DNA of 55,842 nucleotides from Clostridia bacterium (GCA_910575245.1 CAJTEN010000031.1:1-55842), one strand, 5' to 3'. Counted from the stretch's first letter, positions 16,048-24,945 are shown. Made by a program: numbers and translations. Notes: generated from the letters alone by a model not told the origin.

Positions 16048-17859
16048 TCAAAATAAATTATCAGATAATACTGTGAAAAAAGAGTTTTTCTTATCTGCCT
16101 GTGCTTTCTTGAGCCAATCCTGCTGTTCCTTTTCTGCCATGTATGGAATCATAACCGCAAAGCGGGTAACATCATCTGCCGCATAATATTTTTCAGCATA
16201 TTGTATTATCATATCCGGCTGCATGTAATTCAGAAATGCAGAAAAGAAATTAGTTTTTCCGTCCTGTTCTGCTTTGTCTGCGTATACAGAAATCAAGTCA
16301 TTATCCATATATCCTATTACTGCTGAAAAGAAAGCAACTTTATCAGCGTCATATATTTTTTGATACCACTCTTTTTGTCCTGCCTCGTCTAAGAGTGAAA
16401 AGAGTGCTGAAAAGCCGTAAACATCTCCGTCTTGATAAAATTCTTCCCTCAATGCTGACATATCTTTATCACCTGCATAGACAATCTTTGTAATAACTGG
16501 CGTTTCTATTGTCGGATAAGTATTTATATCTTTTAGATACGATAAGAGTTCGGTTGTCGTAGCAATTGCCCCTTTATCAGCGATATAATCCTTTGAAGTA
16601 TCACTAAAATATACTTTCATTACTGAGCCATCTTTCAGAATCAATTCTGTCTGGTCGGAATACTCATCTCCATACACGTTCCAGCCCATTTCGATAATGT
16701 AGGAATTATAGAAATATCCATTCTGCGTATATATAGACTTGTAATTTTCATCTTCGCTGACAGAAATTTCCGATTCTTCAATTCTCTGTTCGCTCTGTTC
16801 CTGTTCCTGCATTTTCTTTTCTTCGGGTTGGCCTGGCGCAGCATATGCGCCAGCTGCTGCAAAGCAAATACAGAGTGAAAAAGTGAAAATGGCGGTAATC
16901 ACTTTAATTGATTTAGATTTCTTTTTTAATTCCATAATAGCACCTAACCTTTCTTTTAGTTGTTCTGCTCCTTCTGTTAAAGTAACGGATGCCAAAGAAC
17001 TTTTATACTGATTGTCTGCTCTCACAAATGAAATCAGCATATCTCCATACTCTCGTTTCGTTTTGTCACCCAATATGAGTACAACCGCTTCATCACATGA
17101 CAATTCACAAGTTCTGTTTACCTCCTTTCCCAGTAAATACACAAATGGGTTAAACCAATGTACACAAGCGGCAATCTCTATCAGCCATTTGTAAAACATA
17201 TCCCTCCTTTTATAGTGAATTAGTTCATGTGCAAATATATAGGACAGTTCCTTACTCCCCAGTTCTTTAGCTGGTAAAATAATGCTTGGTCGAAAAAAGC
17301 CAATCATAATGGGGGAATTTATCAGCGCATTTTGGCATAATTCCACACCTGCTTTAATATTCAATTTTTCTTCGCAATCAGATAACAGATTCAAGATTTT
17401 TATATCTGATACCTCTTTATTTCCCGCTTTGATGTATTGGATAAATCCTTGATAAACTGTTACCTTACGGACAAATAAAGCCAGTGCCAATGCTGACCAG
17501 ATAAAAAACGGGCAGACATATTTATTAAACGGCTCACGCAAGGCAGCGGCGTTTATTTCCCGGTTTGTCTGTGTCGGCTCTGCTTTGCTGTTATCCGGAT
17601 TGACAACAACGGGTACATTAGGGCTTGTAGGGATTTCATTTGTTATTGCTGCTGTGTCGAATTTTTCAAACAGACTTCCAACAATCGTAGTGTCGGGAGT
17701 AAAGGGAAGCAGAAACCGCAGCGCAACAACTATCCAGATATAATACTGCCAACGCTTGCTGAATCTGTTTTTATACAGCGGCTTCAATCCCAAAATGAGA
17801 AGCAGTAACAGTGCGCCGGAAACAGACAGCGACAATAATATTTTCATAAATTCATTCAT
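16048..17859 (-). CDS. BlaR1/MecR1-like M56 metallopeptidase with repeat C-terminal domain
   Basis: 603 aa from ATG 17859, which has GGAG 9 nt upstream; the frame extends 8 codons further. Transmembrane helices at about 3-23, 37-55 and 110-130 frame the M56 zinc protease: FAHELIHYKRRD (HExxH near residue 210) and NRTCELSCDEAV. A further helix near residue 330 ends in AAAGAYAAPGQ. In place of the penicillin-binding sensor of BlaR1 the outside part has a short beta region and then four and a half repeats of about 28 residues (about 479-603; consensus xxFFSAxxxYMxxDxxxxYAxK). The partner BlaI gene overlaps upstream. M56 proteases cleave BlaI after sensing; the ligand here is unknown. Confidence 0.82.
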   Translation of the reverse strand: MNEFMKILLSLSVSGALLLLLILGLKPLYKNRFSKRWQYYIWIVVALRFLLPFTPDTTIVGSLFEKFDTAAITNEIPTSPNVPVVVNPDNSKAEPTQTNREINAAALREPFNKYVCPFFIWSALALALFVRKVTVYQGFIQYIKAGNKEVSDIKILNLLSDCEEKLNIKAGVELCQNALINSPIMIGFFRPSIILPAKELGSKELSYIFAHELIHYKRRDMFYKWLIEIAACVHWFNPFVYLLGKEVNRTCELSCDEAVVLILGDKTKREYGDMLISFVRADNQYKSSLASVTLTEGAEQLKERLGAIMELKKKSKSIKVITAIFTFSLCICFAAAGAYAAPGQPEEKKMQEQEQSEQRIEESEISVSEDENYKSIYTQNGYFYNSYIIEMGWNVYGDEYSDQTELILKDGSVMKVYFSDTSKDYIADKGAIATTTELLSYLKDINTYPTIETPVITKIVYAGDKDMSALREEFYQDGDVYGFSALFSLLDEAGQKEWYQKIYDADKVAFFSAVIGYMDNDLISVYADKAEQDGKTNFFSAFLNYMQPDMIIQYAEKYYAADDVTRFAVMIPYMAEKEQQDWLKKAQADKKNSFFTVLSDNLF

Positions 17860-18225
17860 TTTCTTTTCTCCAAAATGTTTCAATCTCTTTCAATTCGTCT
17901 GCCGAAAGAATATCCTGCCGCAACAAGGTTGACACTAAGTTTTTCACATTCCCGCCGTAGACTTTATCAAGAAAGCTGTGGTCTGCATGGTCTGGTATTC
18001 TGCTTCTGTTACCGTAGCCACATACTCATTCTTTCTGCCGATTTTTTTGACTTTCAAGAACTTTTTTTCGCCCAGACGGGAAAGCAGAGTGAGTACGGTG
18101 TTGTTCTTCCATTCGTTTTTGTCTTTTTCCAATTCCTCCATGATGAGGGAGTATAAAGCTGCCCCTCCATTCTTCCAAATGATTTTCATTAGTACCAGTT
18201 CGGATTCAGAAATCTGCTGTGCCAT
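17852..18225 (-). pseudogene. blaI: BlaI/MecI-type repressor, frameshifted in the C-terminal part
   Basis: ATG 18225 follows AAAGGAGG. The winged-helix domain is intact (ISESELVLMKIIWKNGG, NNTVLTLLSRLGEKKFLKVK) but the frame stops at 17944 after TTAFLIKSTAGM. Skipping one base at about 17971-17975 restores the family C-terminus, FLDKVYGGNVKNLVSTLL then SADELKEIETFWRKENE, ending TGA 17854-17852 and overlapping the protease start as usual. A single T appears lost from TTTT. The C-terminal helices are the dimerisation part, so the repressor would bind its operators poorly. A sequencing error would give the same picture. Confidence 0.82.
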
Positions 18226-18239
18226 GTTGTCCTCCTTTT

Positions 18240-18285
18240 ATCTTAACACTTTGTAGGTACGTAAACATCTTAACATTTTGTAGGT
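18240..18285 (-). promoter_or_regulatory. two direct-repeat operators upstream of blaI
   Basis: ATCTTAACACTTTGTAGGT (18240-18258) and ATCTTAACATTTTGTAGGT (18267-18285) differ at one position and are spaced 27 bp start to start. They lie 15-60 bp upstream of the blaI start and read ACCTACAAARTGTTAAGAT on the coding strand, resembling TACAnnTGTA-type BlaI sites. They are probably the autoregulatory binding sites. Confidence 0.65.
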
Positions 18286-18363
18286 GATAATGCAATACCC
18301 TAAAGGAAATTTAAGAATTTATAAAAAGATATGAAAGATAGTGGGGGATTCCATAGTAGTCGG

Positions 18364-18512
18364 CACTGTGCGTAATGTGCATAACTTGCTGTCTTATGGA
18401 GTTGTGGGAAAGTCTGTTTGCAGAATGTGGGAAAGCTGCACTTTAGCTTTTCCATGTTCTGTGAACGGACTTTTCCATGACGGAATAGCAAGTTATACAC
18501 ATTTCCACGGCG
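18364..18512. repeat. about 150-bp imperfect palindrome
   Basis: The left arm (from gcgtaatgtgcataacttgct) and the inverse of the right arm (gtggaaatgtgtataacttgct) agree along about 70 bp, including GCAGAATGTGGGAAAGCT against the inverse CACAGAACATGGAAAAGCT, around a 7-nt centre GCACTTT at 18437-18443. Many differences are of the G/A or C/T kind that still allow G-U pairs in one strand. It could be a miniature element or a long hairpin RNA. No gene is convincing in 18300-18700. Confidence 0.6.
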
Positions 18513-18760
18513 CTTGTCTTTTGGTCTTTGGTTTCTTTGGTTCGGAATAGTGTGGTGCTGGCGGTCTATCTCTTGTTTTCGGTTGCTTGCTTCTTTACCG
18601 TACATGAGCATAATTATGAGTAGGTAAACAAGACGATTTCCGCAAGATGAATTTATTGGAACAAAAAGGATATTGAAATTCAAGGCGAAGAAATTAGAGC
18701 ATTAAAATAGGACATTTGAAGCACAATATCACTATTATAGACGTAAAGTATTGGACGGCA

Positions 18761-18916
18761 CGTAACAGTTCAGCCCAGGACTTTGCATTTACTGCAAAGT
18801 CCGTAAGAACATGTAAACTTGGCCAGGAGGGAATCTGCCCCTCGCCGAAGGCGACTTGGAAAAATTGAGCTTTGCTCAATTGGCAGATTCCGTAACAGTG
18901 AGGCTGAACTGTTACG
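18761..18916. repeat. 156-bp palindromic element with nested hairpins (complete copy)
   Basis: Bounded by perfect 15-bp inverted repeats CGTAACAGTTCAGCC (18761-18775) and GGCTGAACTGTTACG (18902-18916). Inside are a perfect 10-bp hairpin (18778-18802, loop TTTAC), GAATCTGCC paired with GGCAGATTC (18831 and about 18881), and within that CGCC-GAA-GGCG and ATTGAGC-TTT-GCTCAAT. No open reading frame. The size, terminal repeats and lack of coding sequence are those of a MITE or REP/BIME-like element. Related ends occur at 7171, 8066, 34031 and 48971. Confidence 0.75.
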
Positions 18917-19032
18917 ATGGCACGGAATATTGTCGCAATAAACCAAGACATAATTGATAAATTGCGGAAAAATGTGTATAATATGCGGCAGAAAGATATG
19001 TGCTTATTATATAGTGAATGGAGTTGATTAGG

Positions 19033-20895
19033 ATGAAAACCTGCAGGCAACTGGCATTGGAATGGGGATTATCAGAACGTACCGTTAATGATCTGTGTAA
19101 AAAAGGTAAGATTAATGGAGCCATAAAGGTCGGAAGAATGTGGCAAATTCCTGATGAAGCAGAAAAGCCTGTTGATGGAAGAGTTTCATCTGGAAAATAT
19201 GTTAAGAAAGCAGCGAGTGCAGAAATGAAGTCACTGCCAATTGGCATTTCGGATTATATACGTGCACAATCAGAGTATTATTATGTTGATAAGACCTTAT
19301 TGATCAAAGAATTTCTGGATCAGAAGCCATTGGTATCTTTGTTTACAAGACCGAGAAGATTCGGAAAAACTCTGAATATGGATATGCTCAGAGTATTCTT
19401 TGAGATATCGGAGGAAGATACATCCAGGTATTTTACGGATAAAGCTATTTGGAAATGCGGCGAGGAGTATCGTTCGCACCAGGGAAAATATCCAGTTGTT
19501 TTTCTTACTTTTAAGGATGTGAAATTTAATACCTGGGAAGCGACAATTGATAAGATTAAGGGACTTCTTCAAGAAGAATATGGAAGACATCAGGAGTTGG
19601 TAAACAGCGATAAACTTTCAAAGTATGAGAAAGAATATTTTGCAAAGATTCTTGCCGGTACAGCAAATGAGGTAGAACTTACGTCGGGTCTTGAGAAGCT
19701 GTCAAAGATGCTTGCCGCTCATTACGGTAAGGCTCCGATCATCATCATTGATGAATATGATACACCGATTCAGGAAGGGTATTCCAAGGACTTCTATGAG
19801 GAAATCATTGGATTTATGAGAAACTTTTTCTCAGGAGCTTTCAAGGATAACAAGTATCTTTCATATGGATTCCTTACTGGGATTTTTCGAATTGCGCAGG
19901 AGAGTATTTTTAGTGGATTAAATAACCTGACTGCGAATTCAGTAATGGATGAAGAGTATGATAGCTTCTTCGGATTTACAGGCGAAGAAGTAACAGAAAT
20001 GCTTAGCTACTACGGAGTATCAGAAAAGGAAACAGAACTACGGGACTGGTATGATGGATACCTGTTCGGCAGTAAAGATATATATAATCCATGGTCTGTA
20101 ATCAATTACATCTCAAAAGGATGTATTCCCCAGGCATACTGGGTAAATACCGGAAAGAATGAAATTCTTGAAGATGTTCTGAAGGTTGCTGATGATGATA
20201 TAACAGAAAGACTTTATTCTCTGCTGCAGGGAGAGGGAGTCATTGCAAGGATTGATCAGAATGTTGTTTACAGATCGCTTGCGGAGGATCCAGCCAATAT
20301 CTACAGCTTGTTGTTGGTAGCAGGATATTTGAAGACACCAAAGAAGGAATTGCAGGCAGATGGCTCCTACCTTTGTGAAGTAGCTATACCGAACAGGGAG
20401 ATAGCGGCAGTTTACAAGAGAGAGATATTATCCCATTTGCTGCAGATTGGAGTTGTTACAAGAACAACTGCAAATAAGATTGCTGAAAGTCTCTATGCGA
20501 AAGAACACAAAAAACTGCAGAAAGCTATCGCAGAGTATATGGATAAATCCATCAGCTTCTATGACACTGGTGCGGAAGGATTCTATCACGGATTGGTTCT
20601 TGGACTAATTGCTTTGATGGATAATCAGTATAAGATTAAATCCAACAGAGAGTCTGGCGACGGACGGTATGATATCAGCATGATTCCGAGAGAAGTAGGA
20701 TATCCGGGAATTATTATGGAGCTTAAGTGGAAAAAGGCTCTTCGTGCAGATGAACTTAGTGGACTTGCAGATGAGGCATTAGCTCAGACCGATGACATGA
20801 GATATGACACTGAAATGAAAGAGGATGGAGTAAATAGTATTTTGAAATTCGGAATTGCATTTTCTGGTAAGAAAGTGAGCGTTAAGACAAAATAA
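19033..20895 (+). CDS. AAA-ATPase-like / PD-(D/E)XK nuclease protein with N-terminal HTH, intact
   Basis: 620 aa from ATG 19033, with GGAG about 10 nt upstream. Residues 1-50 form a MerR/excisionase-like helix-turn-helix (RQLALEWGLSERTVNDLCKK, GAIKVGRMWQIPDE), an addition not present in the paralogue at 5453. Then AAA-ATPase_like: SLFTRPRRFGKTLNMDML (Walker A near residue 105), APIIIIDEYDTPIQ (Walker B), FLTGIFRIAQESIFSGLNNL, WYDGYLFGS. The C-terminal PDDEXK_9 nuclease has GRYDISMIP and GIIMELKWKKA (D...ExK). Catalytic residues are all present. Function of the family is unknown; abundance in accessory DNA suggests defence or mobile-element conflict. Only intact member of three in this window. 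Confidence 0.85.
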   Translation: MKTCRQLALEWGLSERTVNDLCKKGKINGAIKVGRMWQIPDEAEKPVDGRVSSGKYVKKAASAEMKSLPIGISDYIRAQSEYYYVDKTLLIKEFLDQKPLVSLFTRPRRFGKTLNMDMLRVFFEISEEDTSRYFTDKAIWKCGEEYRSHQGKYPVVFLTFKDVKFNTWEATIDKIKGLLQEEYGRHQELVNSDKLSKYEKEYFAKILAGTANEVELTSGLEKLSKMLAAHYGKAPIIIIDEYDTPIQEGYSKDFYEEIIGFMRNFFSGAFKDNKYLSYGFLTGIFRIAQESIFSGLNNLTANSVMDEEYDSFFGFTGEEVTEMLSYYGVSEKETELRDWYDGYLFGSKDIYNPWSVINYISKGCIPQAYWVNTGKNEILEDVLKVADDDITERLYSLLQGEGVIARIDQNVVYRSLAEDPANIYSLLLVAGYLKTPKKELQADGSYLCEVAIPNREIAAVYKREILSHLLQIGVVTRTTANKIAESLYAKEHKKLQKAIAEYMDKSISFYDTGAEGFYHGLVLGLIALMDNQYKIKSNRESGDGRYDISMIPREVGYPGIIMELKWKKALRADELSGLADEALAQTDDMRYDTEMKEDGVNSILKFGIAFSGKKVSVKTK

Positions 20896-20927
20896 AGGGC
20901 AAGAGATAAAAAGATGGACAGCTTTTA

Positions 20928-21087
20928 AAAACTGGCTTCTGAAAAAATCGTAGAGGTTCTTGGAATGGAACTGTTTGAGGACAGCAAAGCGTATTCCAGC
21001 GTGGGGATTATAGAAAAAGATCCTCTGTCGAATGAAATAAAAAAGAAACTGACAGATGATTTGAAAATATGGCAGCTTACTCTGTAA
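20928..21087 (+). pseudogene. short C-terminal gene remnant
   Basis: One frame reads KLASEKIVEVLGMELFEDSK, then YSSVGIIEKDPLSNEIKKKL and DDLKIWQLTL, with ordinary composition, ending TAA at 21085-21087. It is closed upstream by TAA near 20925 and has no ribosome site. I do not recognise the family. It separates the ATPase gene from the MFS gene. Confidence 0.35.
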
Positions 21088-21113
21088 AACAATAAAGGAT
21101 AAAGGTACATAAA

Positions 21114-22280
21114 ATGAAAAAAGATTATAAAATCAACTTTGCGGTTTTCTATATTCTTTCGTATGCGATCTTTTCTTTCGCATCAACGAAGTTTACCCCC
21201 TATTTGTCCGATATAGGATATTCCGCGTTTCAGAGAGGGTTCATCTTATCGGGATATGCGGCGGCGACTATTATCCTTCAGCTGTTATTCGGAGTGCTGT
21301 CTGATAGGTATCAGACGGTGAAGAAGCTTGTTGTTGTCAGCCTTTGCGTGTATGGGGTGGTGTCTGCCCTGCTGTTTGCCACGGAAAATGCGGCGATTGC
21401 GGTCTGTTTCGTTCTGGTTTCTCTTTCGGGAGGTCTGCTGAATGCCTGCTGCGGTGTGTTTGATACATGGATTTTAGGGTGCAGGGAGGAGATCCGGAAG
21501 AATTTATCGTTTATTAAGACCTTCGGATCGATCGGGTGGGCGATCGGCAGTATGGCGGCATCCCTGATCATCAGCCTGTTTTCTTATCGGGGACTGGGAA
21601 TCAGTATTGCGGTGATCGTCATACTGGCGCTGCTCAATCTCGTTGTCCTGCCGGATATCAACCGAATAGAGGCAAGGAGTAAATTGTCGCTTACTGATTT
21701 CCGGCAGCTGATGCTGGACAGAAGATATATGCTGTTAGTGGTTATCCTGACGCTGATGTATTCCATGGTCATCGCGAATAATTGTACCGTTATAGATAAA
21801 ATGATCGATCTGCAGGCATCTGATGCACAGATTTCCATGAAGTGGACCATGCAGTCCCTGCTGGAAATACCGACCTACCTTGCGGGATCTTACCTGCTTG
21901 CCCGGTTTGGAGGCCTGAAGCTTTTGCGGTTGAGTTCTGTTATGCTCACGCTGCAGTTTGTTCTGTTCGCATGGGCAGGGAGTCCGTCTGTGATCATAGG
22001 CGCCAGCGCCCTGCAGCTGTTTTCCACGCCGATTATTCTGATTGCATCTAAGATGCTGATCCTGGAGATTGCGCCTGAGAAACTGAAGAACAGCAGCCAG
22101 CTGATTGCGCTCAGTATTTTCAGCGGTGTTTCACCTCTGGTGATACCGGTGGCGGCGGGCTATCTTAGTGAACAGACCGGATTTAATCTTACGCTTTGCG
22201 GGGTTGCCGGGCTTGGGGTTCTCTCCTTCCTGCTGATCTGGCGGTTTGGCAGATTAGCTTCCGGAGCAGGGAGAGTTTAA
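21114..22280 (+). CDS. major facilitator superfamily transporter
   Basis: 388 aa with 12 predicted membrane helices. It resembles the MFS_1_like/nucleoside-oligosaccharide symporter group: FYILSYAIFSFASTKFTPYL in helix 1, the loop 2-3 signature GVLSDRYQTVKK, and the helix 5 region FIKTFGSIGWAIGSMAAS. It probably exchanges a small molecule, perhaps a sugar or drug, against protons. Start ATG 21114 follows AAAGGATAAAGGT. It is monocistronic: a hairpin follows at 22326 and the next gene is a convergent broken fucosidase. Substrate cannot be assigned. Confidence 0.8.
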   Translation: MKKDYKINFAVFYILSYAIFSFASTKFTPYLSDIGYSAFQRGFILSGYAAATIILQLLFGVLSDRYQTVKKLVVVSLCVYGVVSALLFATENAAIAVCFVLVSLSGGLLNACCGVFDTWILGCREEIRKNLSFIKTFGSIGWAIGSMAASLIISLFSYRGLGISIAVIVILALLNLVVLPDINRIEARSKLSLTDFRQLMLDRRYMLLVVILTLMYSMVIANNCTVIDKMIDLQASDAQISMKWTMQSLLEIPTYLAGSYLLARFGGLKLLRLSSVMLTLQFVLFAWAGSPSVIIGASALQLFSTPIILIASKMLILEIAPEKLKNSSQLIALSIFSGVSPLVIPVAAGYLSEQTGFNLTLCGVAGLGVLSFLLIWRFGRLASGAGRV

Positions 22281-22325
22281 AGATATTCGAAATACAGCAG
22301 GAAATATCAATCTTGTAACCAATTG

Positions 22326-22357
22326 GCGGGATGGATGCCTGACAGGATCCATCCCGC
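22326..22357. terminator. hairpin between convergent MFS and fucosidase genes
   Basis: GCGGGATGGA (22326-22335) pairs perfectly with TCCATCCCGC (22348-22357). The following TTCATCTTG is a weak U-tract, so terminator function is plausible but not strong. Confidence 0.5.
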
Positions 22358-22418
22358 TTCATCTTGTACCAACCATCAGGGAAACAGGGTGGAGCCAGCC
22401 AGGAATCCCCATGCCGTC

Positions 22419-23270
22419 TTACAGCAGTTCAAGCTCCAGCACAGTATCTTTCTCATCATAGAGTCCCGCAATACCAAGTTCTACAAAGGCATCCTCAGGA
22501 TAATCCCCGCCGTTCCAGGGACGGATCAGGGGAAGCTCTGAGCCATCCTCCAGAAGGAGGGCTTTTTTCAGTTTCCCTTCCAGGCCGTCCAGACGAAAAC
22601 TCCCTACACGTCTGTCGAAAATATGGGCGTACAGCATGTTGCCGCCTTTGCTGACACATTCTACCAGCATATGGATCAAATTCTCCGCAGTCTTGTAATC
22701 CCAGGGCTTATTTCCGGTATAACCCCAGACTTCATTTAAAGTCAGACACAGTTCCCAGGGAACATCTCTTCCCAGGACATCTGTCTCTCCCTCGGCAGGC
22801 ATCATACATTCCGGAGAAATGAAATCTCCCGAATGGAGATCGGGTTCTTTTTTCCTGGCATCTCCGCCCAGGCGGTTGTCGATGATGATACCGGGCTGGA
22901 GGGAGCGTATCATTTCGATCAGTTACCGGGATTTCCAGGTTTCGCCGCTCATATGCTCGAACTGCGTGCCTTTCAGGCGTTCATTGTCATAGGAAAAATC
23001 GAACCACATAATATCGATCTGGCCGTAATTGGTCAGAAGCTCTCTGACCTGATTGTGGAAGTAGGCCACATACTTATCCCAGTTATGGGGCATATTCTTA
23101 TAGAGTTCGTTGTCCCGCACAGGATGCTGGCGGTCGCCGTAGTGAGGGTAATCGGGATGATGCCAGTCGGGCAGGGAGTAGTAGAAGCCGACCTTAAGGC
23201 CCTCCGCACGGAAAGCATCCACATATTCCCTGACCAGATCCCTGCCGCATTTGGTGTTGGTGCTTCTTGG
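22419..23270 (-). pseudogene. alpha-L-fucosidase (GH29), N-terminally truncated with in-frame stop
   Basis: Residues typical of GH29 alpha-L-fucosidases: STNTKCGRDLVREYVDAFRA, GFYYSLPDWHHPDYPHYG, and DIMWFDFSYDNERL with the nucleophile Asp. The first about 100 residues, including the HHDGF motif, are missing; similarity fades at about 23270. A TAA at 22925-22923 interrupts the frame between SGETWKSR and LIEMIRSLQPGIIIDNRL, which continue in the same frame to a natural end at 22419. The stop is explained by one base change from CAA or GAA. The gene is dead. It would have released fucose from host glycans, and the intact sugar importer near 30.7 kb might once have served it. Confidence 0.88.
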
Positions 23271-23628
23271 GCCAGCAGTGAGCCGCACCTGTAAAGGCCG
23301 TACATTCCGGTTTTCGACAGCGCCGGCACAGGAGGTCAGGCACAGGAGGACATGCGGTGTTTTGCGGAATATCGGCCGTGAACTGAAACGGTATTTAACG
23401 AATCGTGTAAATTATTCCGCAGTCAGTATTGTCCGGAATCAGGAAAGTGCGATATACTATGGAAGAGAAGGTTACTATTCACAGTCAACAATGCCGCCGC
23501 ATTGCCTCCTTCCTCCGCCTTGTCCTGACACAAATATCAGGCACTGTTTTTCAATGTTATTTAGGCAATGCTGTACTGGTGATCACGGGATGGACCGGCA
23601 TAATGGATGAAGAAAGGGAGGAGCGTGT
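23271..23628. other. intergenic junction region
   Basis: No gene is convincing. It contains GTTACTATTCACAG at 23471-23484, identical over 12 bases to the end of the palindromic element at 34032, and a GCATTGCCT / AGGCAATGC inverted repeat (23499-23507 and 23563-23571). This is probably the scar left where the fucosidase 5' end was removed. The promoter of the glycerate kinase gene must lie here but no clear one is seen. Confidence 0.4.
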
Positions 23629-24945
23629 ATGTATCAGGCTGGAACGCTTGGAAGAGAAGGAATTGACAGCAGTGGAATTGAGCGGCTGGAAATGCGAAAA
23701 GACGCGGAACTGATGATCCGAAAGATCATTGCGGATGTGCTGCCGATGAAGGCGGTCAGAAAGGTATTAAATGAAATTGAACTGGATAAGCCGGTGTATG
23801 TGATCGCTATCGGCAAGGCGGCCTGGGAAATGGCAAATGAGACATTTCGTATCCTGGGAGACCGTATTCAGGAAGGAATCGTGGTCACGAAATATAATCA
23901 TGCAAGAGGAGAGATCCCGGGGTTTGCGATTCTGGAGAGCGGACATCCCTTTCCGGATGAAAATTCCCTTCGGGCGGCGGAAGCCGTACTTGCGCTGGCA
24001 GACCGTGTGACACAGGAAGAACAGGTGGTGCTGCTATTATCCGGAGGCGGTTCTGCGTTAGTGGAGAAGCCTATAGGAGGATTGACTCTTTCTGAAGTGG
24101 AATATACGACAAAGTTACTGCTCAAATGCGGGGCAGATATTGTGGAAATTAACACGGTACGCAAGCACCTTTCGGAGATTAAAGGAGGAAAGCTGGCGCA
24201 ACGTCTGATGCCGGCCACAGGATATGCCATCATTCTTTCCGATGTCGTGGGAGATCATCCGGAAATGATTGCTTCCGGCATGACATATCAGGATGATACC
24301 AACGCGGAAGACGTGGAGAGAGTGCTGGATAAATATCAGCTGGATGTGGGGGAAAATGTACGCAGGGTGCTGACTTGTTCAAAGAAAGTTCATGCTGGCA
24401 ATATCGTAAATATTGTCGAGGGAAATGTAAAGGAATTGTGTAACGCAGCGGTGGTACATGCGAAGGAGATGGGATATGCACCTTACGTGATTTCCGTGGA
24501 TATGAAGTGTGAAGCGAAAGAATTGGGGACGTGGTTTGGCCAGGCTGCGCATAAATGTCTGGAGGGAAATAAGTGGAATCTGCGTCTGCCCTGTGCGCTC
24601 ATCATTGGTGGTGAAACGGTGGTGAAGGTGACCGGAAACGGCATGGGAGGAAGGAATCAGGAGATCGCGCTGCAGGCGGCAAAAGAAATCCGCGGAATGG
24701 ATCACGTGGTACTTTTTTCTCTGGCATCGGACGGAACGGACGGTCCTACAGATGCGGCGGGTGGGATCGTGGACGGAACCACTGTATTGAAGCTGGAGGC
24801 GCTGGGGATGGATATTGACAGCTGTCTGGCTGACAACGATGCTTACCATGCGCTGCAGGCGGTGGACAGTCTGATCATGACCGGTCCCACAGGAACGAAT
24901 GTCAATGACGTCACCGTCATGCTGATTCATGACCGGTTTGCATAG
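23629..24945 (+). CDS. glycerate kinase, MOFRL/DUF4147 family
   Basis: 438 aa; start ATG 23629 has GGGAGGAG 6 nt upstream, though homology begins only at about residue 22 (MRKDAELMIRKIIADVLP). It has the N-terminal DUF4147 Rossmann-like domain (VIAIGKAAWEMANE, LLLSGGGSALVEKP, NTVRKHLSEIKGGKLA, IILSDVVGDHPEMIASG) and the C-terminal MOFRL domain (LIIGGETVVKVTGNGMGGRN, SLASDGTDGPTDAAGG). These enzymes phosphorylate D-glycerate to 2-phosphoglycerate, or related hydroxy acids, feeding glycolysis. It is complete and apparently functional, and monocistronic in appearance. Confidence 0.9.
   Translation: MYQAGTLGREGIDSSGIERLEMRKDAELMIRKIIADVLPMKAVRKVLNEIELDKPVYVIAIGKAAWEMANETFRILGDRIQEGIVVTKYNHARGEIPGFAILESGHPFPDENSLRAAEAVLALADRVTQEEQVVLLLSGGGSALVEKPIGGLTLSEVEYTTKLLLKCGADIVEINTVRKHLSEIKGGKLAQRLMPATGYAIILSDVVGDHPEMIASGMTYQDDTNAEDVERVLDKYQLDVGENVRRVLTCSKKVHAGNIVNIVEGNVKELCNAAVVHAKEMGYAPYVISVDMKCEAKELGTWFGQAAHKCLEGNKWNLRLPCALIIGGETVVKVTGNGMGGRNQEIALQAAKEIRGMDHVVLFSLASDGTDGPTDAAGGIVDGTTVLKLEALGMDIDSCLADNDAYHALQAVDSLIMTGPTGTNVNDVTVMLIHDRFA

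Larger units (their letters stand above)
11031..18290 (-). mobile_element. remnant of an integrative mobilisable/Tn916-like element
   Basis: A run of minus-strand genes with strong GGAGG ribosome sites and tight overlaps: blaI-blaR1 type regulator pair, sigma factor, Tn916 orf8-like HTH, MobC, relaxase, Cys-rich VLP protein, replisome organiser and truncated DnaC. No integrase, excisionase, coupling protein or conjugation genes are present in the window, and the leftward end cuts through dnaC, so the element is degraded and at best mobilisable in trans. The right boundary is uncertain (about 18290, after the BlaI operators). Confidence 0.75.

Noticed and set aside
18300..18683. 127-codon minus-strand frame
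   Set aside because: It runs through the 150-bp palindrome, lacks a ribosome site and reads as low-quality protein.
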